NCBI RefSeq assembly: GCF_021538675.1
Contig: NZ_JAJUKH010000001.1
Span: forward strand, 496,001-560,000
Origin: Paenarthrobacter sp. AR 02
GTDB lineage: Bacteria; Actinomycetota; Actinomycetes; Actinomycetales; Micrococcaceae
Length of the DNA: 64,000 nt
Direction of reading: 5' to 3'
Every line of letters starts with the position of its first letter. Positions within the stretch are counted from its first letter, which is position 1. Positions 46,964-56,413 of this stretch are shown piece after piece. The position numbers and the translations under genes are program-made. The notes under the pieces are model-generated. The model was not told the DNA's origin. It saw only the letters and a program-made list of their open reading frames with translations, and did not search any database.

Positions 46964-48326
46964 CCTCACCATGGCGCTTCGCCTCGCCCCCTATCTCGCC
47001 CGGAGCAAAGGCAGCAGCTTGCGGGAAACGGGCCTTCGGGACGCCGGGTTGCCCATTCTTGCCTTCGGCACCGTCACCGCACTGCTGCTCACTGTGGCAG
47101 GCGGCTCGCAGGTTTTCTGGTCCTGGACTGACGACATCGCCGGCACTTACCAAGCGCTGGCCGTCGTCGCGATGGTGCTGCTGATCATCCCGTTGCTGAC
47201 CCTTGGCGCCTCGGCCGCCCGACTGGCCGCCCGGCGTCGTGATGACCGTCTGGCCTCCTTGCGTCTCTTGGGCGCGAACAGCGCCACCGTCGTATGGATG
47301 ACCGTCATGGAGTCCACGGTGCTGGCGGCTGTGGGCGCGCTGGCCGGCGCAGGTCTGTACGCCTGCACCGCCCCGTTCCTTGGGCTGATTCAGTTCCGCG
47401 GGCAGGCCATAGGAAGCCACGCCTGGCTCTCCGTGCCCTCCATCCTCGGCTGCGTTCTTGCCGTCTGCGTTCTGGCAGCAGCGAGTGCTGCGCTTGGGCT
47501 TCGGAAGGTTGTGGTCACGCCTTTGGGCGTCAGGACAAGGCAAACGGCCGACGGCGCCCATTGGGTTCGCGGGCTCATCGCAGCTGTTGTTGTGGTCATC
47601 GGCGTGGTGGCGATGGGGATGCTGAGCAGCTTCGGCGCGTTCATCGTGATTATCGCGGTCATGGGCGGCTGCTTCGGCCTGGCGTTGCTGGCGTTGAACC
47701 TCATGGGCCCGTGGCTCCTGCGGTTGCGGGCATCGTCGCAGCTCAAGCGCGCCAAACGTCCTGAACACCTTTTGGCTGCCAGGACCGTGCTGGAAAGTCC
47801 CAAGGAATCGTGGCGGCAAGTTGGGGGCGTCGCGATGACCAGTTTTGTGGGTGTGTTCGTTGGGGTTGGCATGGCCGTGGCGGACACCATGGGCGGCAGT
47901 GCCGGCGACGAAACCGCCTTGTTGGTCCGGGACATCAACACCGGCGTGATGATCACCCTGTTGGGCTCGTTCCTCATGGTGGCGTGCTCCGCGGGCGTGA
48001 ACCAGGCCGCGGCAGTGCTCGACCGGGCGCCGATGCTGGTGGCCCTGGACCGGGTGGGAATGCCGCGGAAGTTGATGGTGGCGGCCCGGGTTAAGGCCGT
48101 GATGTCGCCGCTCTTCCTGGTCGCCGGTATTTCGGCGGCAGCGGCGGCTGTCCTGGTCCTCCCGCTCACGGGTGCCGTGTTGCTGACCCAGCCCGTGGTG
48201 TTCGTGACCATCGGCGGGGTGTTCGCGGCGGGATTCTTGCTGGTCCGGCTCGCGGTCGCTGCAGGCACTGCCCAGATCAGCCAGGTGCTCGCCCGGCCTG
48301 AGCGCTACGCGAGCATGGACTCCTAG
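46956..48326 (+). CDS. FtsX-like ABC transporter permease
   Basis: A 456-residue membrane protein of about eight to ten hydrophobic segments with FtsX-type organisation; RDDRLASLRLLGANSATVVWMT and DRAPMLVALDRVGMPRKLMV are the two matching coupling regions facing the ATPase. There is no large extracellular MacB domain, so it resembles the bacitracin/lantibiotic exporter subgroup of actinobacteria. AAAGGTG precedes the ATG. Substrate unknown; it may give antibiotic self-protection or envelope-stress export. Confidence 0.85.
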   Translation: MSSLTMALRLAPYLARSKGSSLRETGLRDAGLPILAFGTVTALLLTVAGGSQVFWSWTDDIAGTYQALAVVAMVLLIIPLLTLGASAARLAARRRDDRLASLRLLGANSATVVWMTVMESTVLAAVGALAGAGLYACTAPFLGLIQFRGQAIGSHAWLSVPSILGCVLAVCVLAAASAALGLRKVVVTPLGVRTRQTADGAHWVRGLIAAVVVVIGVVAMGMLSSFGAFIVIIAVMGGCFGLALLALNLMGPWLLRLRASSQLKRAKRPEHLLAARTVLESPKESWRQVGGVAMTSFVGVFVGVGMAVADTMGGSAGDETALLVRDINTGVMITLLGSFLMVACSAGVNQAAAVLDRAPMLVALDRVGMPRKLMVAARVKAVMSPLFLVAGISAAAAAVLVLPLTGAVLLTQPVVFVTIGGVFAAGFLLVRLAVAAGTAQISQVLARPERYASMDS

Positions 48327-48353
48327 CCTGCGTGTTTGCCGCGCCGAGGTGGG

Positions 48354-49373
48354 CTATTTGCAGCCGCACGATTGCCGGATGATGAGCTCGGTAGGCAGGA
48401 TCTGGTGTTGGAGTTCCTCCCCACGGCTCTTGCCCACAAGGGCACGAACGGCAGCTTCGGCCATAGCCTTGACCGGTTGAGCCACCGTGGTGAGGGCGGG
48501 CCAACTGTATTCGGCGTCCAAGGAACCATCGAACGAGACCAGTGCCAATTCTTCGGGAACCTGGACACCGGCTTCGTGGAAGGCGCGAAGAATGCCGATG
48601 GCCTGCATGTCGTTGCTGGCAAAGATGGCGGTGGGAGGGTTCGCCATGGACAGGAACCGTTTGCCCACTTCGTAGCCTCCAGGACGGCTGAAGGGGCCGT
48701 GGAGCACTGGGCCATCCGGCAACCCGGCCGCACGCAGGGCGGCGAGCCAGCCGACCTCGCGGCCATCCAATTGATTGCCGGTGTTGGTACCGATCGCCAG
48801 GCCGATGTTGAGGTGTCCATGGCCGATCAGGTGGCCCACCGCAGCCCGTGCCCCGGCCTCCAGGTCCACTCCGACGCTGTTGAAGCCGGGCGGGGATCCT
48901 GCGTTGTTCAGGAGGACAGCCGGGATTTCCGAGGCTTCCAGTTCGGTGACATCGGGATCGAACACACAGCTGGCCAGGAACACCCCATCCACCTGCCGGG
49001 CGGCGAGGGTCCGGATGTTCTTGCGTTCTCGGGCCAGGCTTCCGTCCGAGTTCGTCAGCACCATGCCGAAGCCAAGTTCCGCCGCGGCGTCCTCCACCGC
49101 GTGGGCAAGCTGGGTGAAGAACGGGTTGGTGTTGTCCGGCACCACCACGCCAATGGTTTCGCTGGAACCCAGCTTCAGCGCGCGAGCCGCGGCGTTTGGC
49201 CGGTAGCCGAGGACGCGGATGGCTTCGCGGACTTTGGCTTCCGTGGCCGGGGCCACGTTCTTGGGTCCACCGTTCACCACATAACTCACGACGGCGGTAC
49301 TCACCCCGGCGTACCGGGCCACGTCTTTGCGTGTGACCGGTCCGCGCGGGGTTTGCACAGCTGTTGTTGTCAT
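48354..49373 (-). CDS. LacI-family regulator of the alpha-galactoside locus
   Basis: A 339-residue LacI/GalR protein with HTH RKDVARYAGVSTAVVSYVVNG and a sugar-binding core (VVVPDNTNPFFTQLAHAVEDAA). It lies directly after a Gfo/Idh gene (14-nt gap) in a leftward pair that is divergent from the sugar transporter and alpha-galactosidase genes. Palindromes in the divergent gap are its likely operators. The C-terminus ends in a short Cys-containing tail. Confidence 0.9.
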   Translation of the reverse strand: MTTTAVQTPRGPVTRKDVARYAGVSTAVVSYVVNGGPKNVAPATEAKVREAIRVLGYRPNAAARALKLGSSETIGVVVPDNTNPFFTQLAHAVEDAAAELGFGMVLTNSDGSLARERKNIRTLAARQVDGVFLASCVFDPDVTELEASEIPAVLLNNAGSPPGFNSVGVDLEAGARAAVGHLIGHGHLNIGLAIGTNTGNQLDGREVGWLAALRAAGLPDGPVLHGPFSRPGGYEVGKRFLSMANPPTAIFASNDMQAIGILRAFHEAGVQVPEELALVSFDGSLDAEYSWPALTTVAQPVKAMAEAAVRALVGKSRGEELQHQILPTELIIRQSCGCK

Positions 49374-49387
49374 GGGGTAAATGCTAG

Positions 49388-50587
49388 CTACTCCACGGGA
49401 GCATCACCGAAGTCCCGGATGGGAAGACGCTCCCCGCCCTGAAGTGCGGACTCGTGGGCCACGATTCCCGGAAGCGTGAAGCGGGCAGCCACCCAGGCGT
49501 TGACCGGCGGAAGGCTGCGGTTGTTCACGGCCGTGACAAAGTCGTCCACCAGGAATTGGTGGCTCCCCTCGTGTCCATTGGGCGCCCCGAGGAACTCCTC
49601 CGGAAGGCGGGACTGATCGTGAACCGGGGCCAGCCCTGAGATGAAGGCGTCCCGCAGCTCCGGAGCCACGTCCGCCAGCGAGGGATCGTCGGCGGACATG
49701 GTGGGCCTGGTTTCCACCAGGTCGGATACGTCTTCCACCGAGGACTTGTCCTGCCACACGGTGGTGGTTGCCAGTTGCTCAAAGCTGGCTTCTGTGCCGA
49801 AGAAGCGGAAGCGCGACTCCCTTATGTGCGAGGGGTAGCCCACTCGGCGCATCTCGTTGGTCCGCATCGCACCGCCGTCGTTCATTTCGAAGAGAGCCGA
49901 GGCGTTGGAGAAGTCGTTGGCAAACATGCTCACCTCTTTGTCGAAAACGCCGTCGCCCCGCTGGTCTTTAACCCCGATACAGCTCACGCTGACCGCGTGG
50001 CCAGGCACTGCTCCGAGGACCCCGCCGATGGCGTGCGTGGGGTAGAGCATGGGCGGGTAGCTGGCAGTTTCCTTCCACCGTTCCCCGCCGCTGAACTGGT
50101 AGGCCTCATAAAAGCCAAGGTCCATGTCGTGGACATAGTCGCCTTCGGTGTAGAAGATCCGGCCGAACTTGCCGGCCTGGTGCTGCTGCCGGGCGAAGAC
50201 CGTGGCGGGGTTGTAGTAGCTGGTCTCGCCCATGGCGTACACCCGTTTTGTCTCGCTGACAGCCTCGATGATGCGCTCGATCTCTTCCTCGGAGACGGCC
50301 ATGGGAACCGCTGAGTAGACGTGTTTTCCGGCCCGAAGTGCCCGCTCAACCAGGGGGCCATGCGTCCATCGCTGCGTGAAGATGGCGACAGCATCGACGT
50401 CGGACTCCAACAAAGCCTCGAAGGAAGCCATGGTGCCGTCCAGCCCCCATCGCTCCTGCGCTGCTGCGGCGCGTTCAGGCAACTCGTCCACCGCGTAGAC
50501 CTCGCTGACACCGGGGTGGAGCTTGAAGAGGTGGGCGAACTGGCTCCCGAACTGTCCGGCTCCCACAACACCTATCGAAAACGTCAT
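49388..50587 (-). CDS. Gfo/Idh/MocA-family protein, possibly an NAD-dependent glycosidase (GH109-like)
   Basis: A 399-residue protein with an N-terminal Rossmann fold (IGVVGAGQFGSQFAHLF). Where oxidoreductases of the family have EKP, it reads HVYSAVPMAVSEEE, so the catalytic Lys is missing. It also has a YPTHAIGGVLGAVPG segment resembling YPTHGLGP of GH109 enzymes, in which NAD+ drives glycosidic cleavage by a redox-elimination route (from memory of that family). Next to a GH36 enzyme and a sugar importer, a glycosidase function is plausible; a lysine-free oxidoreductase is the alternative. First gene of the leftward pair. Confidence 0.72.
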   Translation of the reverse strand: MTFSIGVVGAGQFGSQFAHLFKLHPGVSEVYAVDELPERAAAAQERWGLDGTMASFEALLESDVDAVAIFTQRWTHGPLVERALRAGKHVYSAVPMAVSEEEIERIIEAVSETKRVYAMGETSYYNPATVFARQQHQAGKFGRIFYTEGDYVHDMDLGFYEAYQFSGGERWKETASYPPMLYPTHAIGGVLGAVPGHAVSVSCIGVKDQRGDGVFDKEVSMFANDFSNASALFEMNDGGAMRTNEMRRVGYPSHIRESRFRFFGTEASFEQLATTTVWQDKSSVEDVSDLVETRPTMSADDPSLADVAPELRDAFISGLAPVHDQSRLPEEFLGAPNGHEGSHQFLVDDFVTAVNNRSLPPVNAWVAARFTLPGIVAHESALQGGERLPIRDFGDAPVE

Positions 50588-50662
50588 TGTTTACCTTTCC
50601 TGTGGCTACGGATGCAGCCGCCTGTTCTGTCTCATGACACGTATGGATGAGTCTCACATCGC

Positions 50663-50680
50663 GATCTACACGAGTCAACA
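50663..50680. promoter_or_regulatory. second, degenerate copy of the LacI-type operator
   Basis: GATCTACACGAGTCAACA matches the strong palindrome 76 bp away in 12 consecutive bases and one more. It lies close to the Gfo/Idh start and could control the leftward pair or allow DNA looping. Confidence 0.55.
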
Positions 50681-50738
50681 AAAACAACATTTCTGAACAT
50701 TTTTCATCAAAATATTGCTCCACACCTTGCCAAAGCAA

Positions 50739-50756
50739 AATCTACTCGTGTAGATT
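50739..50756. promoter_or_regulatory. LacI-type operator of the alpha-galactoside locus
   Basis: AATCTACTCGTGTAGATT has perfect 7-bp arms around TCGT. It overlaps a candidate -10 (TAGATT, 50751-50756) that pairs with a TTGCCA -35 (50727-50732) at 18-bp spacing, upstream of the first permease gene. Repressor bound here would cover the promoter. Confidence 0.75.
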
Positions 50757-50800
50757 CGCCTCCAGTTGTTACCAGCATCACTCCCACGAAAGGGTCGACG

Positions 50801-51751
50801 ATGACCACGCTCACCAAGCAGCCGGATCCGGGGCTCTCCGCCAAGGCACCGCGGAAGCGGGAGAAGCCATCCGACGGCGTCCGCGGCTTCGGAGACCTTA
50901 AGGTCGCGCTCTTCTTCATCGCTCCGGCGATGATCGGATTGATCCTCTTCTACCTGGTCCCCACCATCAGGGGCATCTACCTCAGCTTCACCGAGTACAG
51001 CATCCTCGGCGACCCGGAATGGATCGGCACCCGGAACTACGAACGCATAGCCAAGGATCCGCTGTTCTGGAACGCCCTGAGCGTCACGGCTGAATACGTA
51101 GTGATCAACATCGTCCTTCAGACGGCGTTGGCCCTGGGCCTGGCAATCCTGATGCACCGCGTCGCAAAGTCGACCATCATCCGCGGCGCGCTCCTGATGC
51201 CGTACCTGATGGCAAACGTCATCGCGGCTCTGCTGTGGTTCTGGATGCTCGACTACCAGATCGGCATCATCAACCAAATCATCGAATGGACCGGTCTGCC
51301 CCGGGTAGCCTTCTTCGGCAGCGAGCAATGGGCCATCCCCACACAGGCACTCATCAACACCTGGCGGCATATGGGTTACACGGCCCTCCTGATCTTCGCA
51401 GGCCTCCAGGCCATACCGAACAGCGTCTACGAAGCCGCCAGCATCGACGGTTCCAAGGCCCTGACCACTTTCTGGCGGATCACCCTCCCGCTGCTGCGAC
51501 CGGTTCTGGTACTGGTCCTGGTAGTAACAGTGATTGGCTCCTTCCAGGTGTTCGACTCTGTTGCGGTCACTACGGCCGGCGGTCCCGTCAACGCCACCCG
51601 CGTGCTGCAGTTCTACATCTACCAGCGAGCCTTCAACGAACAGGACTTCGGGTACGGATCCGCCCTGGCAGTCATCCTCTTCCTTATCCTCGCCATCGTC
51701 GCCTTTATCCAGATGAAATTCCTCCGCGGCAACCAGTCGGACCTGGACTAA
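50801..51751 (+). CDS. sugar ABC transporter permease (MalF type)
   Basis: A 316-residue permease of the carbohydrate-uptake CUT1 family: six hydrophobic segments and the EAA loop VYEAASIDGSKALTTFWRITLP that docks on the ATPase. The N-terminus is polar and basic for about 35 residues. It is the first gene of a four-gene rightward operon behind the LacI operator, an unusual order because the binding protein normally comes first. There is no ATPase gene here, so a shared MsiK-type ATPase encoded elsewhere is expected. Confidence 0.92.
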   Translation: MTTLTKQPDPGLSAKAPRKREKPSDGVRGFGDLKVALFFIAPAMIGLILFYLVPTIRGIYLSFTEYSILGDPEWIGTRNYERIAKDPLFWNALSVTAEYVVINIVLQTALALGLAILMHRVAKSTIIRGALLMPYLMANVIAALLWFWMLDYQIGIINQIIEWTGLPRVAFFGSEQWAIPTQALINTWRHMGYTALLIFAGLQAIPNSVYEAASIDGSKALTTFWRITLPLLRPVLVLVLVVTVIGSFQVFDSVAVTTAGGPVNATRVLQFYIYQRAFNEQDFGYGSALAVILFLILAIVAFIQMKFLRGNQSDLD

Positions 51752-51760
51752 GGACACGCC

Positions 51761-52687
51761 ATGACCACTTTCACCTCACCCACGAACACCGGCCGCCGTC
51801 GCCCGTTCAGCCGTCCCTTCAACTGGCGCCGCGCCATCGCCTTGGCCCTCCTCACTCTTGCGATCGCCGTCAGCATCCTGCCCTTCTACTGGGTGCTGCG
51901 TACGGCCCTGTCTTCCAACGGCTCCCTCGCCGCAAACTCCGCCAACCTCCTCCCCGCCGACTTCAACCTGGGCGCATTCAAGCGGGTCTTCGGCCTCCAG
52001 ACTGCCGCCGAAGCAATCGCAGAAGGCGGCTCCGGCGCCTCGATCAATTTCTGGCAGTACCTGTGGAACTCGCTGCTCTTCGCCGGTATCACGACAGCCT
52101 CCGCGGTGTTCTTCAGCTCCATGGCCGCCTACGCATTTTCCCGGCTTCGGTGGAAGGGGCGTGACGCGGTCTTCTCCCTGTTCCTTGCCACTATGCTCGT
52201 CCCGCCGATCTTCACCGCCCTGCCCAATTTCCTGCTCGTGAAGAACCTGGGCCTGCTCAATTCCATGCTCGGGCTCGTGCTGCCCTACCTTTTCATGACG
52301 CCGTTCGCGATCTTCTTCATGCGCCAGTTCTTCCTGAACATGTCCAGGGAAGTGGAAGAAGCTGCCATGCTCGACGGCGCCGAGCACTGGCGGATCTTCT
52401 TCCAGATCATCATGCCCAACGCCGCTGCCCCGATCGCGACCCTGGCGTTGCTGACCTTCATGGGTCAGTGGAACGAATACTTCTGGCCACTGCTGGTGGG
52501 AACTTCCGAGGAATCCCGGGTGCTCACCGTGGGGCTGGGAGTCTTCAAATCCCAGTCGCCGCAGGGCGCTCCGGACTGGTCCGGGCTCATGGCCGCCACC
52601 CTCGTGTCCGCCACACCGGTGCTGATCCTCTTCGCCATCTTCGGCAAACGAATCGTCAACTCCATCGGGTTCAACGGCACCAAATAG
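51761..52687 (+). CDS. sugar ABC transporter permease (MalG type)
   Basis: A 308-residue CUT1 permease with the EAA loop EVEEAAMLDGAEHWRIFFQIIMP and six hydrophobic segments; it pairs with the product of the preceding gene, 9 nt upstream. Between the first and second segments it has a longer outside loop (FNLGAFKRVFGLQTAAEAI) than in MalG. Confidence 0.92.
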   Translation: MTTFTSPTNTGRRRPFSRPFNWRRAIALALLTLAIAVSILPFYWVLRTALSSNGSLAANSANLLPADFNLGAFKRVFGLQTAAEAIAEGGSGASINFWQYLWNSLLFAGITTASAVFFSSMAAYAFSRLRWKGRDAVFSLFLATMLVPPIFTALPNFLLVKNLGLLNSMLGLVLPYLFMTPFAIFFMRQFFLNMSREVEEAAMLDGAEHWRIFFQIIMPNAAAPIATLALLTFMGQWNEYFWPLLVGTSEESRVLTVGLGVFKSQSPQGAPDWSGLMAATLVSATPVLILFAIFGKRIVNSIGFNGTK

Positions 52688-52758
52688 CCCTCTCCACCTG
52701 CATACGCGGAGACCGGCATGTGCCGGCACGCACCCATCCTGTCCTGAAAGGACCAACC

Positions 52759-54123
52759 ATGATGAACAAGAAGGCAATCGGCGCCTTCGCCGTCGCAGCA
52801 GCCGCCGTCCTCGCACTGTCCTCCTGCTCCGGCGGAAACTCCGGAGGCAGTTCCGGAGGGGACTCTGCCAAGGGCGAGATCAACTACTGGCTCTGGGACG
52901 CCAACCAGCTCCCCGCCTACCAGCAATGCGCAACCGACTTCACTAAAACCAACCCGGACATCACCGTCAAGATCACCCAGACCGGCTGGGACGACTACTG
53001 GTCCAAGCTCACCAATGGCATGGCCTCCGGCACTGCACCGGACGTCTTCACGGACCACCTGTCCAAGTACCCGGACTTCCTCAAGACCAAGCAGCTGGTG
53101 GCCCTCGATGACGCCGTCTCGAAGGACAACGTGGAACTTTCCCAGTACAACGAAGGCCTCGCTGACCTCTGGGTGGGCCAGGACGGCAAACGCTACGGCC
53201 TGCCCAAAGACTGGGACACAGTCGCACTGTTCTACAACCAGAAGATGGCCACCGACGCCGGCATCACCCCGGAACAGATGGGATCCCTGACCTGGAACGC
53301 CCAAGACGGCGGCACGTACGAGAAGGTCATCGCGCACCTCTCGGTCGACAAGAACGGCAAGCGGGGCGACGAAGCCGGCTTCGACAAGGACAACGTTGCC
53401 GTCTACGGATTGGGCCTCCCGGGTTCCGATGCCGAGAACGCCGGCCAGACCCAGTGGAGCTACCTGTCCGCCACCACTGGCTGGACCACTACAGACAAGA
53501 ACCCTTGGGGTACCCACTTCAACTACGACGACAAGAAGCTCCAAGACACCATCGACTGGTGGGCCTCGCTCTCCGCGAAGGGTTATATGCCAAAGCTTGA
53601 AACCACCGTTGGCGCCAACGCCGCCGACAACTTCGGCGCAGGCAAGGCCGCCATCAACAGCAACGGTTCCTGGATGATCGGCCAGTACACGAGTTACAAG
53701 GGCATCGACCTCGGCATCGCCCCCACCCCGCAGGGGCCCGACGGCAAGCGCGCTTCCATGTTCAACGGGCTGGCCGACTCCGTGTGGGCCGGAACCAAGA
53801 AGAAGGACGCTGCCATCAAGTGGGTCGAATACCTCGGCTCCGCCGCCTGTCAGGACGTCGTAGCTTCCAAGGCTGTCGTGTTCCCGGCCATCACCACTTC
53901 TTCCGAGAAGGCCGCAGTCGCCTTCAAGGCCAAGAACGTGGACGTCAGCGCTTTCACCCAGCATGTCAAGGACAAGACCACGTTCATGGTCCCGATCACG
54001 GACAACGCCTCCAAGGTTTCCGGCATCATGAAGCCTGCCGTGGACGCGGTACTCGCCGGCAAGGCCCCGGCCAGCTCGCTGACGGCCGCCAACGAGCAAG
54101 TCAACGCACTGTTCGCAAAGTAA
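52759..54123 (+). CDS. sugar-binding lipoprotein of ABC importer
   Basis: A 454-residue extracellular solute-binding protein (family 1) with lipoprotein signal AIGAFAVAAAAVLALSSC (lipobox LSSC) and a Gly/Ser-rich linker after the Cys. The mature part shows the family pattern (NYWLWDANQLPAYQQCATDF, GTAPDVFTDHLSKYPDF, GAGKAAINSNGSWMIGQY). The start ATG at 52759 has AAAGGA. With the GH36 gene downstream, an alpha-galactoside such as melibiose or raffinose is the likely ligand. Confidence 0.92.
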   Translation: MMNKKAIGAFAVAAAAVLALSSCSGGNSGGSSGGDSAKGEINYWLWDANQLPAYQQCATDFTKTNPDITVKITQTGWDDYWSKLTNGMASGTAPDVFTDHLSKYPDFLKTKQLVALDDAVSKDNVELSQYNEGLADLWVGQDGKRYGLPKDWDTVALFYNQKMATDAGITPEQMGSLTWNAQDGGTYEKVIAHLSVDKNGKRGDEAGFDKDNVAVYGLGLPGSDAENAGQTQWSYLSATTGWTTTDKNPWGTHFNYDDKKLQDTIDWWASLSAKGYMPKLETTVGANAADNFGAGKAAINSNGSWMIGQYTSYKGIDLGIAPTPQGPDGKRASMFNGLADSVWAGTKKKDAAIKWVEYLGSAACQDVVASKAVVFPAITTSSEKAAVAFKAKNVDVSAFTQHVKDKTTFMVPITDNASKVSGIMKPAVDAVLAGKAPASSLTAANEQVNALFAK

Positions 54124-54241
54124 CAACCCTCCCGTTGTGGGGCCCGTTCTGCGCACTTTGACGTCCCTCAGGCGCGCAGAGCGGGCCCCGCAACACGTTC
54201 GTCCAGGGCCAAGGCCCACCCAGCTGAAAGTGACTCACAAC

Positions 54242-56413
54242 ATGCAACCGCTCCATCTCCGTTCCGCAGGTACCAGCCTGGTGATCAGCACCCACCGTGG
54301 AGAGGCTGAGATCACCCACTGGGGAGCAGATCTGGGCGATTCCCTACCGGACCTTGCCATCCTCAACGAACCCATCCCGCCGTCGTCCGTCGACGCCAAT
54401 GTCCCCGCCGGGCTCCTCCCCCAGGCATCGTCATCGTGGCAGGGCAGGCCAGGGCTCCGCGGCCACCGCATCACTGACGGCGTACCCGGCTTTGACTTCT
54501 CCGTTCGCCTCCGCGTGGTGCGTGCGACGACGGACGGCACCAGCGCCGTCGTGCTTCAGTCAGATCCCGACGCCGGTATCTCCGTGACCAGCAACCTCAC
54601 CTTGCACCCGGGCGGTCTTCTCGAAATGCGGCACACTGCCACCAACGATGGCTCGTCGCCTTTCCAGGTGGACGAGTTGGCAACCATGCTCCCGGTGGCG
54701 CCGGTCGCCGTCGAACTTCTTGACCTGAGCGGCCGCTGGTGCCGTGAACGGCACCCGCAACGACGGGCAATCCAGCAAGGAACCTGGGTCCGCACCGGAC
54801 GGCACGGCCGCACGGGCCACGATTCGTCGCTGCTTCTTGCCGCCGGGACCGCGGGCTTTGGCAACCGCCACGGCAAAGTGTGGGCCACTCACCTGGCATG
54901 GAGCGGCAACCACGAGCAGTTTGCTGACAGCCTTGCCGATGGCCGGACCATGGTGGGTGGATCCGAGCTGCTTGGATCCGCCGAAGTCGTCTTGCAGCCC
55001 GGCGAAAGTTACACGACGCCTGCGCTGTTCGCGGCTTACTCGGACCGTGGACTGGACGGCATCAGCGAGGCGTTCTACCGTTGGTTCCGCTCCCGTCCGC
55101 ACCATGTGGAAACACCGCGCCCAGTTGTCCTCAACACCTGGGAAGCGGTGTACTTCGACCACAGCCTGGACACGTTGATCGAGCTGGCCGGTTCTGCTGC
55201 CGAGCTCGGTGTTGAGCGGTTCGTCCTCGACGACGGCTGGTTCCGGGGGCGTCGGTCCGACAACGCCGGGCTGGGTGACTGGTACGTAGATGAGACCCTG
55301 TGGCCAGCAGGGTTGACCCCTTTGGTCGACGCCGTGACGTCCCACGGTATGGAATTCGGGCTCTGGGTGGAGCCGGAAATGGTGAACCTGGATTCGGACA
55401 CCGCCCGTGAGCACCCCGAGTGGATCGTGGGGCCTTCCGTCGCTTCGTACAAGGACGGCGGGCGGCTTCCGCTCGAGTGGCGCCAGCAGCACGTCATCGA
55501 CCTCGTCAATCCCGAGGCCTGGCAGTATGTCTTCGACCGGCTCGACGCCCTACTACGGGAAAACAGCATCAGTTACCTCAAGTGGGACCAGAACCGGGAT
55601 CTCCTGGAACATGGTCATGGCGGCCGTGCCTCGGTCCATGAGCAAACCTTGGCCGCGTACCGGTTGTTCGATGCCCTCCGGGCGGCGCACCCCACCGTCG
55701 AAATCGAGAGTTGCTCCTCCGGTGGCGCCCGCGTCGACCTCGGTATCCTGGAGCGGACCGACAGGATCTGGGCTTCGGATTGCAACGACGCCCTTGAACG
55801 GCAAACCATCCAGCGCTGGACCGGCCTCGTGGTTCCGCCCGAACTGGTGGGAGGGCATATCGGGCCGGCCACGTCCCATACGACCGGACGCACCCACGAC
55901 CTTTCGTTCCGAGCCATCACGGCCTTGTTTGGCCACTTCGGGATGGAGTGGGACGTCCGCTCGGTCACAGGAGCCGATCGCAGGGAACTCAAGCGTTTCA
56001 TTGCCCTGTACAAGGAACACCGCGGGCTCATCCACAGTGGACGAATGGTCCGCGCCGACGTGCCCGACGAGTCACTGCTGGTGCATGGCGTCGTGGCTTC
56101 AGCGCTCGACGCCGGGACTCCAGCGGGTGCGCCCGCGGCGCTTTTCGCTGTGGTCAAGACGGCGACGAGCTTCGCCGAGCGCATTGGGCGGGTGGCGTTC
56201 CCGGGCTTGGATCCTCTGCGTTCCTACCGGGTAGAGCTTCTCTTCCCGACCCCCGTCGATGCCGATTACGGGCACACGTTCATCGAGGCCAAGCCGGCAC
56301 CGTGGTTGGCTTCAGGAGCTGAGGCTACCGGGCGGTTCCTGGGCGAAGTGGGGCTGCCGATGCCGGTTCTGAACCCGGAACATGCAGTCCTCCTGCGCTT
56401 CACGGCCATCTGA
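54242..56413 (+). CDS. alpha-galactosidase, GH36
   Basis: A 723-residue clan GH-D enzyme that releases terminal alpha-galactose from melibiose, raffinose or similar oligosaccharides. The catalytic nucleophile is the Asp of SYLKWDQNRD and the acid/base Asp is in RIWASDCNDALER, after the SCSSGGARVDLG segment. The FVLDDGWFRGRRSDNAGLGD and LWVEPEMVNLDSD segments confirm the family. An N-terminal beta-supersandwich (about 1-300) and C-terminal beta domain are present, the usual size. No signal peptide, so it acts in the cytoplasm on imported sugar. Last gene of the transporter operon (118 nt after the binding protein). Confidence 0.94.
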   Translation: MQPLHLRSAGTSLVISTHRGEAEITHWGADLGDSLPDLAILNEPIPPSSVDANVPAGLLPQASSSWQGRPGLRGHRITDGVPGFDFSVRLRVVRATTDGTSAVVLQSDPDAGISVTSNLTLHPGGLLEMRHTATNDGSSPFQVDELATMLPVAPVAVELLDLSGRWCRERHPQRRAIQQGTWVRTGRHGRTGHDSSLLLAAGTAGFGNRHGKVWATHLAWSGNHEQFADSLADGRTMVGGSELLGSAEVVLQPGESYTTPALFAAYSDRGLDGISEAFYRWFRSRPHHVETPRPVVLNTWEAVYFDHSLDTLIELAGSAAELGVERFVLDDGWFRGRRSDNAGLGDWYVDETLWPAGLTPLVDAVTSHGMEFGLWVEPEMVNLDSDTAREHPEWIVGPSVASYKDGGRLPLEWRQQHVIDLVNPEAWQYVFDRLDALLRENSISYLKWDQNRDLLEHGHGGRASVHEQTLAAYRLFDALRAAHPTVEIESCSSGGARVDLGILERTDRIWASDCNDALERQTIQRWTGLVVPPELVGGHIGPATSHTTGRTHDLSFRAITALFGHFGMEWDVRSVTGADRRELKRFIALYKEHRGLIHSGRMVRADVPDESLLVHGVVASALDAGTPAGAPAALFAVVKTATSFAERIGRVAFPGLDPLRSYRVELLFPTPVDADYGHTFIEAKPAPWLASGAEATGRFLGEVGLPMPVLNPEHAVLLRFTAI

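Noticed and set aside
52465..54219. 584-codon open frame on the minus strand
   Set aside because: Antisense of the sugar-binding lipoprotein, Gly/Val/Leu-rich, no motif.
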